A DNA stretch of 64,000 bases from Ampelocalamus luodianensis (GCA_036346255.1 CM070619.1:31750342-31814341), one strand, 5' to 3'; counted from the first letter of the stretch, positions 12,532 through 24,912 are shown. Notes: generated from the sequence alone by a model not told the origin. Numbers and translations: made by a program.

Positions 12532-15500
12532 AACAGGATTCGACCCCGAATCCTCACACAACACTACGCGAAAGAACAACCACAGCGAGAACTATCAACG
12601 GTAACCACGTGTCAAGTGAACAAATCCGGATAACGCCGCGCATACGAAACTCCAACTCCCAAGTGGCCTCTCTCTCGGACTAGCGAGACCACAACACAAA
12701 GACGTACAATGACATTTGTCCTATCACTCAACCCAACCTTTCCAGGTACACTCATCAGAGGAGGATCGAGGGTAAGACCTTACTCGATGGTCAACGTCTT
12801 TAATGAAATCCCAAGCTTTAAATCGCTCAGCTACCACTTAGCAACAGAACACACCAGACGTTGCGTACGTCACGTACGGACCCGAGACGGTCAAAGAGAT
12901 ACGCCAACTTCCTAATTTCTCCATCTATCAAAACGAACCAACGTATCTAGACCAAACTCCCTTTGGTACGAAACACACAACAAATGCCTAGAACCACCCC
13001 TCGGTACATGTCCGTGTGTCGGTGCGGTGCATATGCCATGCCACATGACTACTTCGGGACCACACGCGCCATGCACCATATGCCCACGTCCCTGTCCCGC
13101 ACGCGCTCGTGCAGCGAAGGTTGATGCTCAAAATCAAACTCTTCATCTAACAAGGGCCACCCCCTTTAAACAAGAATGCACAATGTAATCGGTTCTTAAA
13201 CCACTAATTCACAAAGAGAATCCAACTGTAAATAGAGAGTTCTCATCAAATCCACGCAATACTAACTCTCCACCAAAAGGGTAAAACCCCAAATTGGACA
13301 ATTCATCACGAAAACAATCCCACTTTCTAAATAGGCACTTTACGATTGAATACCACGAAAACCAAAGGAGAAATCACTCGAATGCCTAACCAAATACTTC
13401 TTTTGGTTTGTCTGAATTGGAAAGAATCAAGCATGCTAACACAGCACCAACTCCAAATTGTGGAAGAGATCAGTCAACAACACAAGCTCAAGCGAGAAAA
13501 AAAGAAAACGCTTCGCTACCGAAGAAAACATCCTTGTTTCTCAATTTTCCCTTCTAGGAATAAAATTTCTCTCAAACCTTGGAATTCGAATTCATCGCAT
13601 ACCACACGAGATCAACCCTCTTAAGTTAACATCCTCAAGTTATGCTCCAACTGAAATACATCGTCCACACCTTTGTGGAGAAGTTCTATTGGTCCCACCA
13701 AACACTCTAGATAATTTCTTCTACTAATGAAATTAATTTGATGGGAGGCACCCAAAACACCACAAAAAAAAATGGATCCCACGCAATCACATCACCTACA
13801 ACTTTCAAGAATAACAACTCAAAATCCTCAGTACACACGCTCATGTACCACATCGAAAAGTTCTATCAATGATCATTCCATTGCTTAGGAAACGTCATTA
13901 TCTAATTTCTCTACACAAAATCATTGGGCGACAAAAGTTTAGCATAAAACAATGCACAGCCCAAATTTAACCTCCAAGACCTCTACAATGAATTTCTCTT
14001 ATAACAGATAGTGAAATTATCGGATTAATTCTCTAACATCCCCACAAATCTAACATACTCTCTAATTGACATCATCAGGAATCACCCACGCATTATCGCA
14101 ATAGTTTCCAATTGCGTTACTCAATAAAATTGATCAAGGTTTCTATACCTTCGATAATCCCCAATATTTTAACATGAACTAAGGTTCTGGAATTACACCA
14201 TACCATAGGTTCTTCTTGGTCGTACCACTATTCAATTTTACTTCGAAGCCACATATTCCCTTTGAAAGATTCTAACTTCAAGAAAGTTACTCATTGAAAC
14301 CAAGTCATACCTGACATTAACTCAACATTTCCTACCATCTCCAAAGTTGTTGTAACGACTAGAGTTCTCACAATTCTACTCTCATTGAACTACACCAACA
14401 CAATTCTTTTACACAACCATATAAGGTACCCAATCATGGCACTCTCATGAATTGACCAATATTTTCCATACTTGCAAACAATTTCTAAAGTTCCACTTGA
14501 CATGAACGAAAGATCTTGAACCACAACCACTATAGGTTCTAGTATTTGCACTAATGCCAATAGTTTGGCCCCAAAGACCAAACTTCTATTTAAGTCAAAC
14601 CCTCTCCAAGGATTACTCCAAGAAATCAACTTATCACTCAATGCGTCTCAATCAACTTGACTTCCAAAGTCTCACAAGTCACTTAGTTGATCACCACCAA
14701 CCATCTGCCATTATACACTCTGAAAGGTTTTGTGAAACAAATCCATTATTCTTTTCTCAACAGAGAAGGCAATTGAAAACGATTCCTAGCACAAACAATA
14801 ACGTATACCACTCACAATAAGCATAGGACCAAGGAAAGTAGTAAATTAAGCAATGAACTAGGAAGATATAAGGGAAGTCAACAGTAAGGGTACAAGTCCC
14901 ACAAGCAGAGAATTTCAAACCTCACCCATAAGAACAAAACATTGCTTTTTAAAAAAAAACTTGAGGAACCCACATGCAACGAAAAGAAAGGTCATACACA
15001 CCTCAATTGAGTGGTGCGTTACAAAGCTTGCCCCAACCTCAAATACTACTATTACACTTTTTCCCTTACTGAAGGAAACCGATTTTCTTTTGTTACAACG
15101 TCACCTTGTAACATCAAAGACAAGAGGAACATTTAGACCAAATCACATGAACCACTTTTGAACCAATTGAATTTTCCAACACGTTACTATGTTCAACCCA
15201 ATTTCAGCTACTACAAAATCATGAACTCCAAAAGATTGCGAGCATAAAACATGGAATATTTTCATTTACTCAATAACATGAGAGCGCTCAAATTATTTTC
15301 TCTATAAGTGAATCAACATCACTCACACATTATCGACAATTCTTGGCATCGAAATCATATACTCTTACCAAGAATCATCAAACATTACTACTCCATCCTA
15401 AGACTTCCCGAAAGAACATAAGCCAAAAGGTTGAGACAAAACTCTTTCAACAAGATGATACTAGAACTTGTCCAAATAACAAAAGTACACCAACATTAAT

Positions 15501-16790
15501 ATCTTATCACACTTCATCCATTTAAATCTTACCAACGCTCAACGCCAAAATAGCACACACTATACGCTGTAAGGGCACAATCATGATCCTACCTCTAATT
15601 GCAAACTCAACAACAGATATCAGAATGGATTCAAGATTAATATTTACCAAGGCAACATTTGAATGCATCTTTAACTTAACCATCACTAGCGGTTAGAATA
15701 ACCGAAGGAGGAATCAGATTCCAACTCATCTAATAAATTTAGCAGATTACTCGATCGTAAAGGTCAAACCGGTTCATCAACATTCCCACACTTCTTAACA
15801 TCAATAGATTCTGAACAGAGGTGGACAACTCTTATCTAACGTTCATCATATACCAAATACAATGATATTTCAATTTAATCAATTTTCCTTTTATGGATTC
15901 TAGTTAAGAATAACCATGCACCACGCTATAGATCTGACTTGGTAACTCAAACCTTAACAACGAATTTCTATGTTTAACACCACTCACTTAAACATAACAG
16001 GACTTCACAAAAGGATTTTAACTCTTTTTAGAAAAAAAAATGGTATTAACTTCAACACTCGAAATAATCCAAAAGAAATACATAAAACCAAAGCTTTCAC
16101 ATGTTAACGAACTGGCAACAGAAAACTTTCATTACCCAAAATATCAAACGAATAAATGAGTCATTCTATTCCAATGAGAAAGAAGGAACAACCATGGAAA
16201 CCTCAATCTTGCCAATTGACAACGATCACAAACAGTAAAAGCAACTCAACAGTCGAAAAGCAATAATTGATTCAAAGAAACATTAGAGATCCATTGAAAG
16301 CCATCAACAATCATGAATCATGAACCTAGAGGAATATCATCAACCACCACAGAACAAATATTGCTAAATTCAGAAATCAAGGAAGAGAACAACTTTCTAA
16401 AGCAACTCACGCTTAACACCTGAAACCCTGGTACTTGAGGTTACTACTCCCTAACCACATACCGCATAAGCGGTGGTGTAACTTGGTGAATCGGAGTAAC
16501 AACCACGACCTCCACTTCTTATAAATGCAGTAATCAACGCGCATAACCAAAGTATTCAGTTATTAAAATATAGGATGGATCATCTCATGACGATTATAGA
16601 ATAAATTCATAGATATAAGATATCACATCATATCATAGATTAACAACAAGAAAGATAGTACAGAAGCAATTCAACAATTGCTCAACGAATGAAACATAGT
16701 AATAGAAATGCGGAAGCAACAAATTACCCATCCCACCTACTGTGCACAGTGTGTCATTTTAACATATTTCTATTAACCATGGACCTAAAG
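12532..16790 (-). other. Internal non-coding region of the LARD-like element
   Basis: 4.3 kb of AT-rich sequence on either strand without gag, RT, RNase H or integrase motifs. The longest frames (14390-14641 minus, 83 codons; 13346-13624 plus, 92 codons) show no family I recognise. A decayed coding region cannot be excluded without a profile search. Confidence 0.65.
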
Positions 16791-16804
16791 CCCGCTCGAT
16801 ACCA
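16791..16804 (-). other. Primer binding site (tRNA-iMet type) of the LARD-like element
   Basis: On the minus strand TGGTATCGAGCGGG lies 3 bp inside the 5' LTR. The usual plant primer site for initiator Met-tRNA begins TGGTATCAGAGC; this one lacks a base within it. Confidence 0.75.
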
Positions 16805-16807
16805 ACC

Positions 16808-19073
16808 TGTAACACCCAAGGACCCAATTACCCTGGAATGCCACTAACCACTCTGGTGAACATAGCGGAAGCAAAACAACTAATGGACACAATAATAACG
16901 GATAGAGTTCAATAAATTAAATCAACTACTAGCAATTTAATCCAAGAGTAGTCCACAAATTCATCATTAATAAATCAAAAGAACACTCGCGAATAGCTAG
17001 TCATTATGCTAGTTTCCTCTCAACTTTATTCTGACATAAAACTATGAATTGAGTGCATAATTGTGGTGCCGCTCTACCCATCCCAGAATGCTTAAGAATC
17101 ACGAAAGGGGAAAGAAACAACAAGGGTGAGAAAAATCTCAGCAAGTAAATTGATTAACGAGTTATTCAAATAACAAGCAAGCTACATCACAATTTATATT
17201 ATTGCATGACCGCAACCACATTCCACTTTCTCATTCAATAAACCACATGGACTAACATGAGTCCTGCCTCATAAGATTTCAAACATTGGCATAAGTATGC
17301 ATTTCCTCCATCCACAATTTTAATGCAAATGCATGCCATGCTCCACTGCACTCTTACCCATCAAGGTAAGAGTGTGCATCATCTCTGACAATGTGCGATG
17401 TTGATTGCTGATCGCGCCATAAGCGGCGACATCCACAATGCAATGTCATGATATGTTATGAATAATATGATACTCATAAACCACATAAGTGTCATCTTCA
17501 TAAGGGCACCAACAAGATCAACTTATACTACTACCACATAGTCACTATGGAAAATATATCCATGATCCACATTCGGCATCTAAAGCAACCACCTCATGAC
17601 TACACGCAAGATATCCAAAGTAAAACATTCAATTATTAATTGCTGTTATCACCTCATTTGTAAGTCAACCAACCATGGCATAATACTTCAAAATACGAGA
17701 ATCATATAGATTGCAAGTAGTAAGAACAACCAATTAAGCGGTAGTAACAACGCTACAATTACTTGCCTTCCACGATGCGACGCGTTAGCGGCAAAGATGA
17801 TACTCCTAACCCGAGGCTTCACCTCCTAAACAAGTAAAATAATTTCAATAAGGACATAATATACCCAGCGCTACTAATCGGCATTCTACACCGCTTCCCT
17901 GATGTCTCAAGTCGAGTTTTCAAAGCTGAAACTGAAAAACAACGTTTCCTGCCATATACCGTTTCCGGACAGCAGCACGGTAATTGACATAACTCATGAA
18001 CTGGAAGTCGAAAAGAGGTAAACCCAATTTCTGTAGATTCTTAACTGACTAATCTACAATACTGTAGTTGACACGATAATCCAATTCGGCCAAAATAATA
18101 GGCTAACCATTGTTTGAACTTTCAGTACAGAAACTGCCTACACATTCGAACAGTTAAACTAAAATAACCATAACTTTTAATAGGTAACTCCGAATTGATC
18201 GTTCTTTATCAATCTAAAAAGGTTATCGAATTATATACAATAACCTAGTTGTGTGAACTTTCATATTCTACCAATTTCCCTTTCATATTTTAGGAAATAA
18301 CCAGACAGATTATTCTCGTCAGATTTCTGGCAGCAGATACTAAAACGATCATAACTTTTGACTCAGACCTCAGAATTGAGTGATCTTCGTGGCTACTGAA
18401 AGATAAGAACCAGACCTACAGAACTCTAGGAGATGGACAACTCAAATTCGGCCTCTAAGACCCCGCAACAGTCCACGCAACCTTCTGGACAGATTTAAGT
18501 TTCTACTCGCAGCAATGCGATCTAATAAAAAAATGAACTAAAACACATCTACCACTAATCAAACGATGAGGCCCGGCATTCGTTACCCTTGCAGCAACCA
18601 GGATGTAGGCGGAAGAACGTTGGAGAAGACGATCTTCCTCCTCCTGCTTTCTCTCCTTCTTCTACCTCCGATGGCGGTAGCAAGGAGCGACAAAGGGGCG
18701 ACATGGAGGCGAGGCAGCAGGGGGAGGAGGGTTGCTACGATGGCGTGATGCTGTAGCTGCGTGCTACAGTAAAAAGACCTAGGGTTTTGGTTGGCCCCTT
18801 CTTAAACCAACTTCCTACTTGGGCCAAACAACGTGGGCCGAAAGCCCAAGATTAATTCTCCTCTAAAAAATCTGATTTCTCTTTTTAATTCCTGTTAAAT
18901 ACCTTTCTCATTTCAATTAATTCTCTAATGTTAAACATGATATTACATAATCGCTGACGGATACTTTCCTTGTTAGGAGAAATCTCTCTCTAAACTATAT
19001 TGCACTCGAAAATTGAATAAATTTCTCTCCCCCGAATAATACATTCTCTCAAATTGATATTCGGGGTATTACA
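16808..19073 (-). repeat. 5' LTR of the LARD-like element
   Basis: Full-length copy (2266 bp) with TGTAACACCC at one end and GGGGTATTACA at the other. It contains no credible gene; the 60-codon frame at 18566 has its counterpart in the other LTR and is broken differently there. Confidence 0.87.
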
Positions 19074-19407
19074 CGGGGGGGGGGGGGGGTGGGCTATGCT
19101 GGCCGTGGTAGACTTTTGGCCCGAAAGGCGGTGCGGGAAAAGAAATAGGTTTTCGGGGTTTTTGAATAGGCTGAATGTTTGATGAATTTTTAAATATAGA
19201 AATTGAGTTCCGAAAATCATGAATTTTTTTTGGAGGCTCCTGACACAATTTAGTTGTTTGTGTAATTTTGCCAAAATTTTATCTATCTTTAATTTTTCCC
19301 GAGAATTCTTTTAATGTCACTATTTGCATGCAATTGCAACAATTCAAAATAATTCAAAATTTATTCTCAGTACAATAAACTTGAGTTTGGATTTTTGGGA
19401 TGTTACA
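19074..19407 (-). repeat. Remnant of an older LTR, minus strand, right half
   Basis: It starts with a run of 15 G at 19075-19089 and ends with TTTTTGGGATGTTACA (to 19407), which on the minus strand is a gypsy-type LTR start, TGTAACATCCCAAAAA. The LARD-like element apparently inserted in it. A similar start (GTAACATCCCAAAAATC) occurs on the plus strand at 24670. Confidence 0.5.
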
Positions 19408-20189
19408 CTCTACTCAGAATGGAATGGTTTTGGTGTGGAGGAACGAGAGCGCATCGTCAGGTTTTATAGCCACACGAAGGCTGACCGCGAAGCAACGGAA
19501 GGGAATCATATTCCGTCCCACGGGCAACGTGCCGAGTTTTTTGCACATGTAGGGGATGGATTTTTATTCGAAACAATAAAAAAATCACAGACGTGGTGGG
19601 AAGAGGTCCTTATTCGCCTCCAGTGGCAAAGTGGAGGCATCTTTGGCCCCCAGGGGCATGGACAAGCCCATGTGTCACCTCTACGTGGCTCTATAGTGCC
19701 ATTTTTGCACTTGACGTGGAAAGCAGGCTATATTTGCTAATTCGTCCGTCAACCATGCCAAATACGGCAAAAACTCTAGCAAACAGTACGGTGACTCGAC
19801 ACACAACGTTCAAGCCAAAGAACTCCAAGGCAAGAGAATCAAAGTCTTCTGGCTAAATGTAGTGGCAAATCTTTGTGCCAGGGTTGAACATTGTATCAAG
19901 TAATCTGCTTCTAAAAAACATTGCATCAAGTAATTAATTTGTTTTCTTGGTTTAGATAGGCAACGCCGCAACGGTTTGGCAATCAAGTATGAGAATGACG
20001 CAGGATTTTGAGATCATGTCTCGTTGTGAAGACAGAAGATGCCAAAGATCGACGTCTTGTCATATGAAGGCGTGCATGCACGCTTTAATCTTCTCATGTT
20101 AATCTCAGGTGTATATTCATACATGGCCCCAGTCATCATCATTAGTCTATTTCCGGTGACAACAAGGCTTAGGCTTAGGAGTTTTTTTT
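19408..20189. other. Unassigned spacer
   Basis: I see no protein family here. The open frames (19324-19740, 19593-19856) have no recognisable domains. A near-perfect 18-bp direct repeat occurs at 19887-19904 and 19917-19934 (see findings). Confidence 0.4.
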
Positions 20190-21600
20190 TTAACTACATT
20201 CAACCAGCTTGTAAAGATACTTTTTTAACTAAATTAGTTCATGCGTGTAGTAAGGAAACTTTGCCTATTCTTATTGGTGGGGATTTTAATATCATAAGGC
20301 GCAGTGAGGAGAAAAATAACCATAATTTTGATCAGCATTGTCCTTTTCTTTTTAATGCGGTTATTAAGAGCCTAGAATGCTTTGGAACGTGTTCTTTCTG
20401 ATCATACTCCTATTGTTCTTAACACTGGGGCTGCCTCTGATACTAGGAACCAACATTTGTTTAAATTTGAGTTAGGTTGGCTTAAGAGGGATGGGTTTGT
20501 TGATATGGTGGCTCAGGTGTGGCAACAAAATAATATTGGTAATTCTGCAATTAATCGTTGGCAAAGTAAAATTAGAGTGCTTAGACAATTTCTTAAATGG
20601 TGGGCTAAAAATACTAGTGGTGTGTATAAGCTAGAGAAAAAGCGTCTTGTGAATATCATTGATAATCTCGATAAGAAAGCTGAGTCTACGGGGTTATCTA
20701 ATTTTGAAATTAATCTTAAACATAGTTCTAATGAGCGTCTTACCCATTTACTAAGAGAGGAAGAAATGAAATGGTATCAACGGGCTAAGACGAAGCATTT
20801 GCTTGAAGGAGATAGTAATACTCAGTATTTTCATTTGATTGCCAATGGTAAGCATAGGAAATAATAAATTTTTCAGTTGGAACAAGAGGATGGTTTAATT
20901 TTGGGTGATGTCTATTTAAAGCAGTACATCATAACTTATTATAAAGGTCTTTTTGGACCTCCTGATACCAACTACTTTTCCATGGTAGAGAGTATCATGG
21001 AGGATATACCTCAAGCTTTTGACTTGGAAAATGACTATCTTACTGCTGAGTTTACTGAAAAGGAAGTAAAAGATGCAATTTTTCCAATGGAGCATAATAA
21101 AGCTCCTGGTCTAGATGGCCTTCTTGCTGAATTTTATCAAGTTTTTTGGAACATTATTAAAAATAACTTAATGGCTCTTTTTCAAGATTTTAATAGAGGC
21201 AATTTACCTCTTTTTAGACTCAATTTTGGTATAATTTCTTTACTTCCAAAAAAAGAAGATGCATGACAAATTCAGCAATATAGGCCGATTTGCCTATTAA
21301 ATATGAGTTTTAATATATTTATGAAGTTAGGTACTAATCGTCTTATGGGTATTGCTCAAAAGGTTGTTCATCCATCTTAAACGGCTTTTATGCCAGGGAG
21401 AAATATCATGGAAGGGGTAGTTGTTTTACATGAAAAAATCCATGAGCTTCATAAGAAGAAATTAGATGGAATCATTTTTAAGATTGATTTTGAAAAAAGC
21501 TTATGATAAGGTTAAATGGCTTTTTCTGCAGCAAACTCTTAGAATGAAGGGTTTCTCTCAAGTTGGTGTGCTTGGATTGAGATTAACGATATTGTAGAGG
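20190..21600 (+). pseudogene. LINE ORF2 endonuclease and N-terminal reverse transcriptase, broken
   Basis: The endonuclease part reads LVHACSKETLPILIGGDFNIIRRSEEKN-type sequence with the GGDFN motif near 20278-20292. It then jumps, by an internal deletion and frame change near 20370-20385, to LSDHTPIVLNTG, the SDHxP endonuclease motif. The linker includes WYQRAKTKHLLEGDSNTQYFH. RT begins after stops at 20862-20867 with HNKAPGLDGLLAEFYQ and FGIISLLPKK, is interrupted by TGA at 21264-21266 and TAA near 21378, and then reads FMPGRNIMEGVVVLHE and IIFKIDFEK, where an extra A shifts the frame near 21490-21500. The sequence leaves RT homology at about 21600. Confidence 0.87.
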
Positions 21601-22081
21601 AGTTACTTTGACTAAGGATAGTTTATTAAAATAGAACTGGAGAGATGACACAAATTGCTGTTCTTGTGATCACAAGGAGACTATACAATATTTGTGTTTT
21701 GATTGTCGTTTTGCCCGTTTTGCATGGCATATAGTTCAAATTGCTTTCAATCTTAACAGACCTAATACTGTTTGAAATATTTTTGAGAACTGGTTAGTAG
21801 GTCTTACTTCAGATTTAAAAGAAAATATTTTGGTGGGGGCGGCTGCACTTTGCTGGTCAATTTGTTTATGTCGTAATGATGTTATTTTCGATAAGAAAGT
21901 TATTGGCCATCCTCTACAGGTTATATTCAGATGTATCTATTGGATCCACTCTTGGTCAGTTTTGCAATACCAAGGAAGGAGAGAGGCCTTAGTAGCTGGG
22001 AGCAAAACATTGGAGATCATTACATGGGAGATCTTCAACAAGCATAGGTGGAAGCTATTTAATAGGCTTCGAGATGTTTGA
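21600..22081 (+). pseudogene. LINE ORF2 C-terminus with zf-RVT domain
   Basis: The reading frame holds a Cys/His-rich block, with CCSCDHKETIQYLCFDCRFA-like sequence near 21655-21720, characteristic of the zf-RVT domain at the ORF2 end of plant LINEs. It is followed by WLVGLTSDLKENIL and ICLCRNDVIFDKK and stops with TGA at 22079-22081. The RT palm with the YADD catalytic box and the thumb, normally between this block and the upstream RT part, are missing. Confidence 0.8.
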
Positions 22082-22546
22082 AGCACTTTTTTTTTTTTTT
22101 ATTTTCATAAGGTTGTTTACTATCTTTATGGCTTTTGTTTTGTCGTTGGTTTATGTCGGCGTCTGTTTTGCCGCTTTATTATGGTTTTGGGGCGATTACT
22201 TCATTTGGTTAAGAATATTATAGTTATTGTAATAAACTTTGGGCTATGTGTATTCTCGGATACAAAGGCTGAGAGAGGTTTTCTCTTCCCTTGTCTTAAA
22301 AAATGCAGGGGAAATTTACATCTCTTTTTTGTTCACACAAGGAACGCATTGAGAGATGTCAACAGAATTGATGTGCCATGTATATAAGGAGCACCCACGC
22401 ACAATGAGCTAAACCATCAGGGGCTGACTAGCTTCGAATATTGGCAAAAATCAAAGTGTGTGCGCGCCGCGTGACGCATTGAAATATCATTGTAACGAGG
22501 TCTTACTACTATGAAAAAAATATAATGTCTTTGGTATATCCAAAGA

Positions 22547-22567
22547 TATATATATATATATATATAT
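22547..22567. repeat. (TA)n microsatellite, short
   Basis: About ten TA dinucleotides in a row. Confidence 0.9.
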
Positions 22568-22666
22568 GAAACATAAATTAACCTTCAAAAGTAACTTTAT
22601 TTAGCTAGATTGTAATGAATAGAGAAGTACGCAACACAGCAATGAATGGAATATATAGTGGTATTT

Positions 22667-24181
22667 CACAGTTTATTTTGTTCGGCTCGTACATAGCTGC
22701 GCTGCAACATTGGCACACACCGCCTAGTTGACAGTTACCGGAAGAGCACCGGCATTCCCACCACCGGGAGAGGGAGGATCTTCGGCGACTCGGCGTTGTT
22801 GCCGGCAGGGTTCAGGTAAGCAGTATCAAAATTTTAGGGGGCGCGGGGGAGGTGTCCAGTAGGGTAGTTTTCGACCGAAATTTTCAAATCAAATTTTGGA
22901 TTAAAAAAATTGTCAAAAAATTGGTTGAAATCTACATTTTGAATTCTGGCACAAATTTCTTCTATAGTTGATAAAATTTACGCAAAACAAATTTTTCTGG
23001 TGTCCGATAGAAACAATTTTCACCAATTTTTTGTGAAAATCAGCCGAAGTTTTGAACCATGGTTGCCGGTGGGATATGCATCTGTAGCTTTATCGATGAT
23101 TTGATCGAGTTGGGCATAAATTTCCGCTCTGTTAGCTTGCAATTTCTCTCTTTTCCTTTATCATCAGCAATCCTTGTCCCCTCGCTGCATCCTCCTCAAG
23201 TTTATGTATCTTTTTGTTCAGAGCTTCTATCAGCAGCGGTAATTAGTCAGCAACACCAGTATATATCTAAACCAATCACACCGGAAATAACATGTCCACC
23301 GAAGTTTTGGTGTACCCGGCCCGGCGAGCGGGCCAGCCGGCGTGTTTGTTCAAGCGGCAGGCTCGAGTAGGAGAACTTGACAACAAGTCGAGCTTTATGG
23401 CGGCGTCGGCTTTTGTCATGCGAAGGACTAAAGGTACGGTGCAATATCCTTGATGCTCATCCTCTTCATTCGGTCTCGTTACTCCGTCTGCTTTCTACGC
23501 AGGCGCTGGCCACCGGCCAGGGCAGAGGAGCTTGACGCGTGAGCCGACGCATGGGTCGTCGCTGGCGCTGAAGGAGGAGGAGCTACCGCTACGTTGCCGG
23601 CGGAAATCAGGTTTGATCCAGCAGGCGGTGGCGCCGCCGCCGGTGGTACGGAAACGGCAGCGGCCGTGGCTGCAAACATATATGAACAATCGACGGTGCT
23701 TGCACTGTTAATTGGACCGCAAAGTATTATGGACGAAATACTCGATGAATTCACAACTAATTCAGTCGTTACTTACGGTGTGCTGTTGAGGATGCAAATA
23801 TTTGGCTCAGACAGCTAATATTACCAAACATCGCTGCCATGAACGGGTCATTATTCAGAGTCGGCGGGGCGATGTTGCTGCACACCGCCGAACAAAAACT
23901 CGAGTAGGAGTTGTACACCTGCCCAGTGGCATAACCTGGAATCATGTCGACGATCCTGGCGATGAAGTGCCCCATCCACTCCGCTCGCGCGTCCGCTGGA
24001 AAAGGCTGGAACATGCAAGGAAATGTTGCGTACACACGACTATATTCTGAGTAGTAGTGACAATTGAGTGTGTCCAGTGGCTTGCACCACGTAGAAGAAA
24101 AGGATTGTTGGTGCCAATCCAGCGATCCCGGCGAGTCTTATCTCAAATGCATCGCCCCCATGAATCCTGAAGTACATTTGA
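22667..24181 (-). pseudogene. Gene-like exon fragments of unknown function, minus strand
   Basis: Several minus-strand stretches read as protein and not as transposon. From 5' to 3': about 24176-24050, starting MYFRIHGGDAFEIRLAG with the hydrophobic run IAGLAPTILFFYVV; about 24014-23805, EWMGHFIARIVDMIPGYA then SFCSAVCSNIAPPTLN; 23672-23482, an Ala/Pro-rich stretch ending RRKQTE after a TTTGCAG acceptor; about 23435-23280, LRMTKADAAIKLDLL after a CTTTAG acceptor; about 23217-23125, the coiled-coil-like NKKIHKLEEDAARG; and 22814-22741, ending ILPLPVVGMPVLFR then TAA, with AATAAA at about 22672-22677. Frames end in stops and exon joins are uncertain, so this may be a pseudogene, a captured gene fragment or a poorly resolved real gene. 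I do not recognise the family. Confidence 0.35.
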
Positions 24182-24491
24182 CGGCTATCTGCATGAATTC
24201 GTCAGTTCGCGCGCTCTAATTTAATTAAGGAGCAGCATGACTCGTGATCAGTCTGATCACACAAACTAGATATGGACAGTGTTCTGATTTTCGACCGTAC
24301 TGGGCTGGTAGGAATCCAAACCGGTCCAAAAAAATCGGTTTGGATGAATTTTGCACCAAAAAATCGATTTTGCCTGAATTTTGCTTGAATTTGATCTTTT
24401 AATTTAAAATCCAAAAATTTCAAATTTTGATTTGAAAAGTTTCGGTCATACCGGCCACCTTGGGTAAAAAAATTCTTTTATTGAAAACCCT

Positions 24492-24493
<2 letters not shown>

Positions 24494-24568
<75 letters not shown>
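24494..24568. repeat. (TA)n microsatellite, long
   Basis: About 37 TA dinucleotides without interruption. Confidence 0.95.
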
Positions 24569-24574
<6 letters not shown>

Positions 24575-24912
24575 GCAACTTCAGATAGATGCTATATGCA
24601 GTTATGCACATACGTACGTACCACTCTGGTGGAGGAACTCTCTCAGTACCGTGCAGACCGAACAGTCCAGGTAACATCCCAAAAATCTAGGCTTATTTTC
24701 AAATATGTGAAAATGTGAACTTTTTTAAAAGTTTTGATGCATACTATTGTCATTCAATTTTTCAGGACACAGAGAGATTTCCCTTGCCGTGTGCGTCAGC
24801 ACGTGTTCCATGACACGAGAGAGATTTCCCCTCACTCAATTTTTCTTTTGGTCTACAGGAACCGCCGCATTTCTTTTCTTCTCCATCTCCGTGTAGCGCA
24901 GCAGACGTCACT

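Larger units (their letters stand above)
10275..19073 (-). mobile_element. Non-coding LARD-like LTR retrotransposon, minus strand
   Basis: Two highly similar direct repeats (10275-12517 and 16808-19073) flank 4.3 kb without recognisable gag or pol. On the minus strand the 5' LTR (16808-19073) is followed by a sequence resembling the tRNA-iMet primer site, and a polypurine tract precedes the 3' LTR (10275-12517). That is a complete LTR retrotransposon layout lacking proteins, as in large retrotransposon derivatives (LARDs), which depend on proteins of other elements. CGGGG flanks both sides (10270-10274, 19074-19078), but the right copy lies in a G run and the left LTR end is shortened, so the target duplication is only tentative. 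Confidence 0.8.
20190..22303 (+). mobile_element. Plant L1-type LINE, 5'-truncated and internally deleted
   Basis: Endonuclease, RT and zf-RVT pieces occur in LINE ORF2 order on one strand. The 3' end has a short A6 tail at 22298-22303 after a 3' UTR whose last part (GGGCTATGTGTAT..., then a GGCTGAG stretch) resembles grass LINE tails. No target duplication was found. The copy starts inside the endonuclease, lacks the catalytic RT centre and carries several stops. Confidence 0.85.
22304..24667. other. Island between transposons without TE coding signatures
   Basis: 2.4 kb flanked by a LINE tail and a gypsy fragment. It holds minus-strand exon-like fragments (next entry), two TA microsatellites, and two AT-rich blocks (22835-23057, 24285-24470) rich in short AAATTT, TTCAAA and GAAA words that look like small MITE-type repeats, without clear terminal inverted repeats. 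Confidence 0.5.

Noticed and set aside
12532..16790. Host gene between the LARD LTRs
   Set aside because: No frame over about 92 codons and no motif; LTR, primer site and polypurine tract explain the region.
22376..22388. TATATAAGG as a promoter of a + strand gene
   Set aside because: No coding sequence follows on the plus strand and the region is AT-rich; unsupported.
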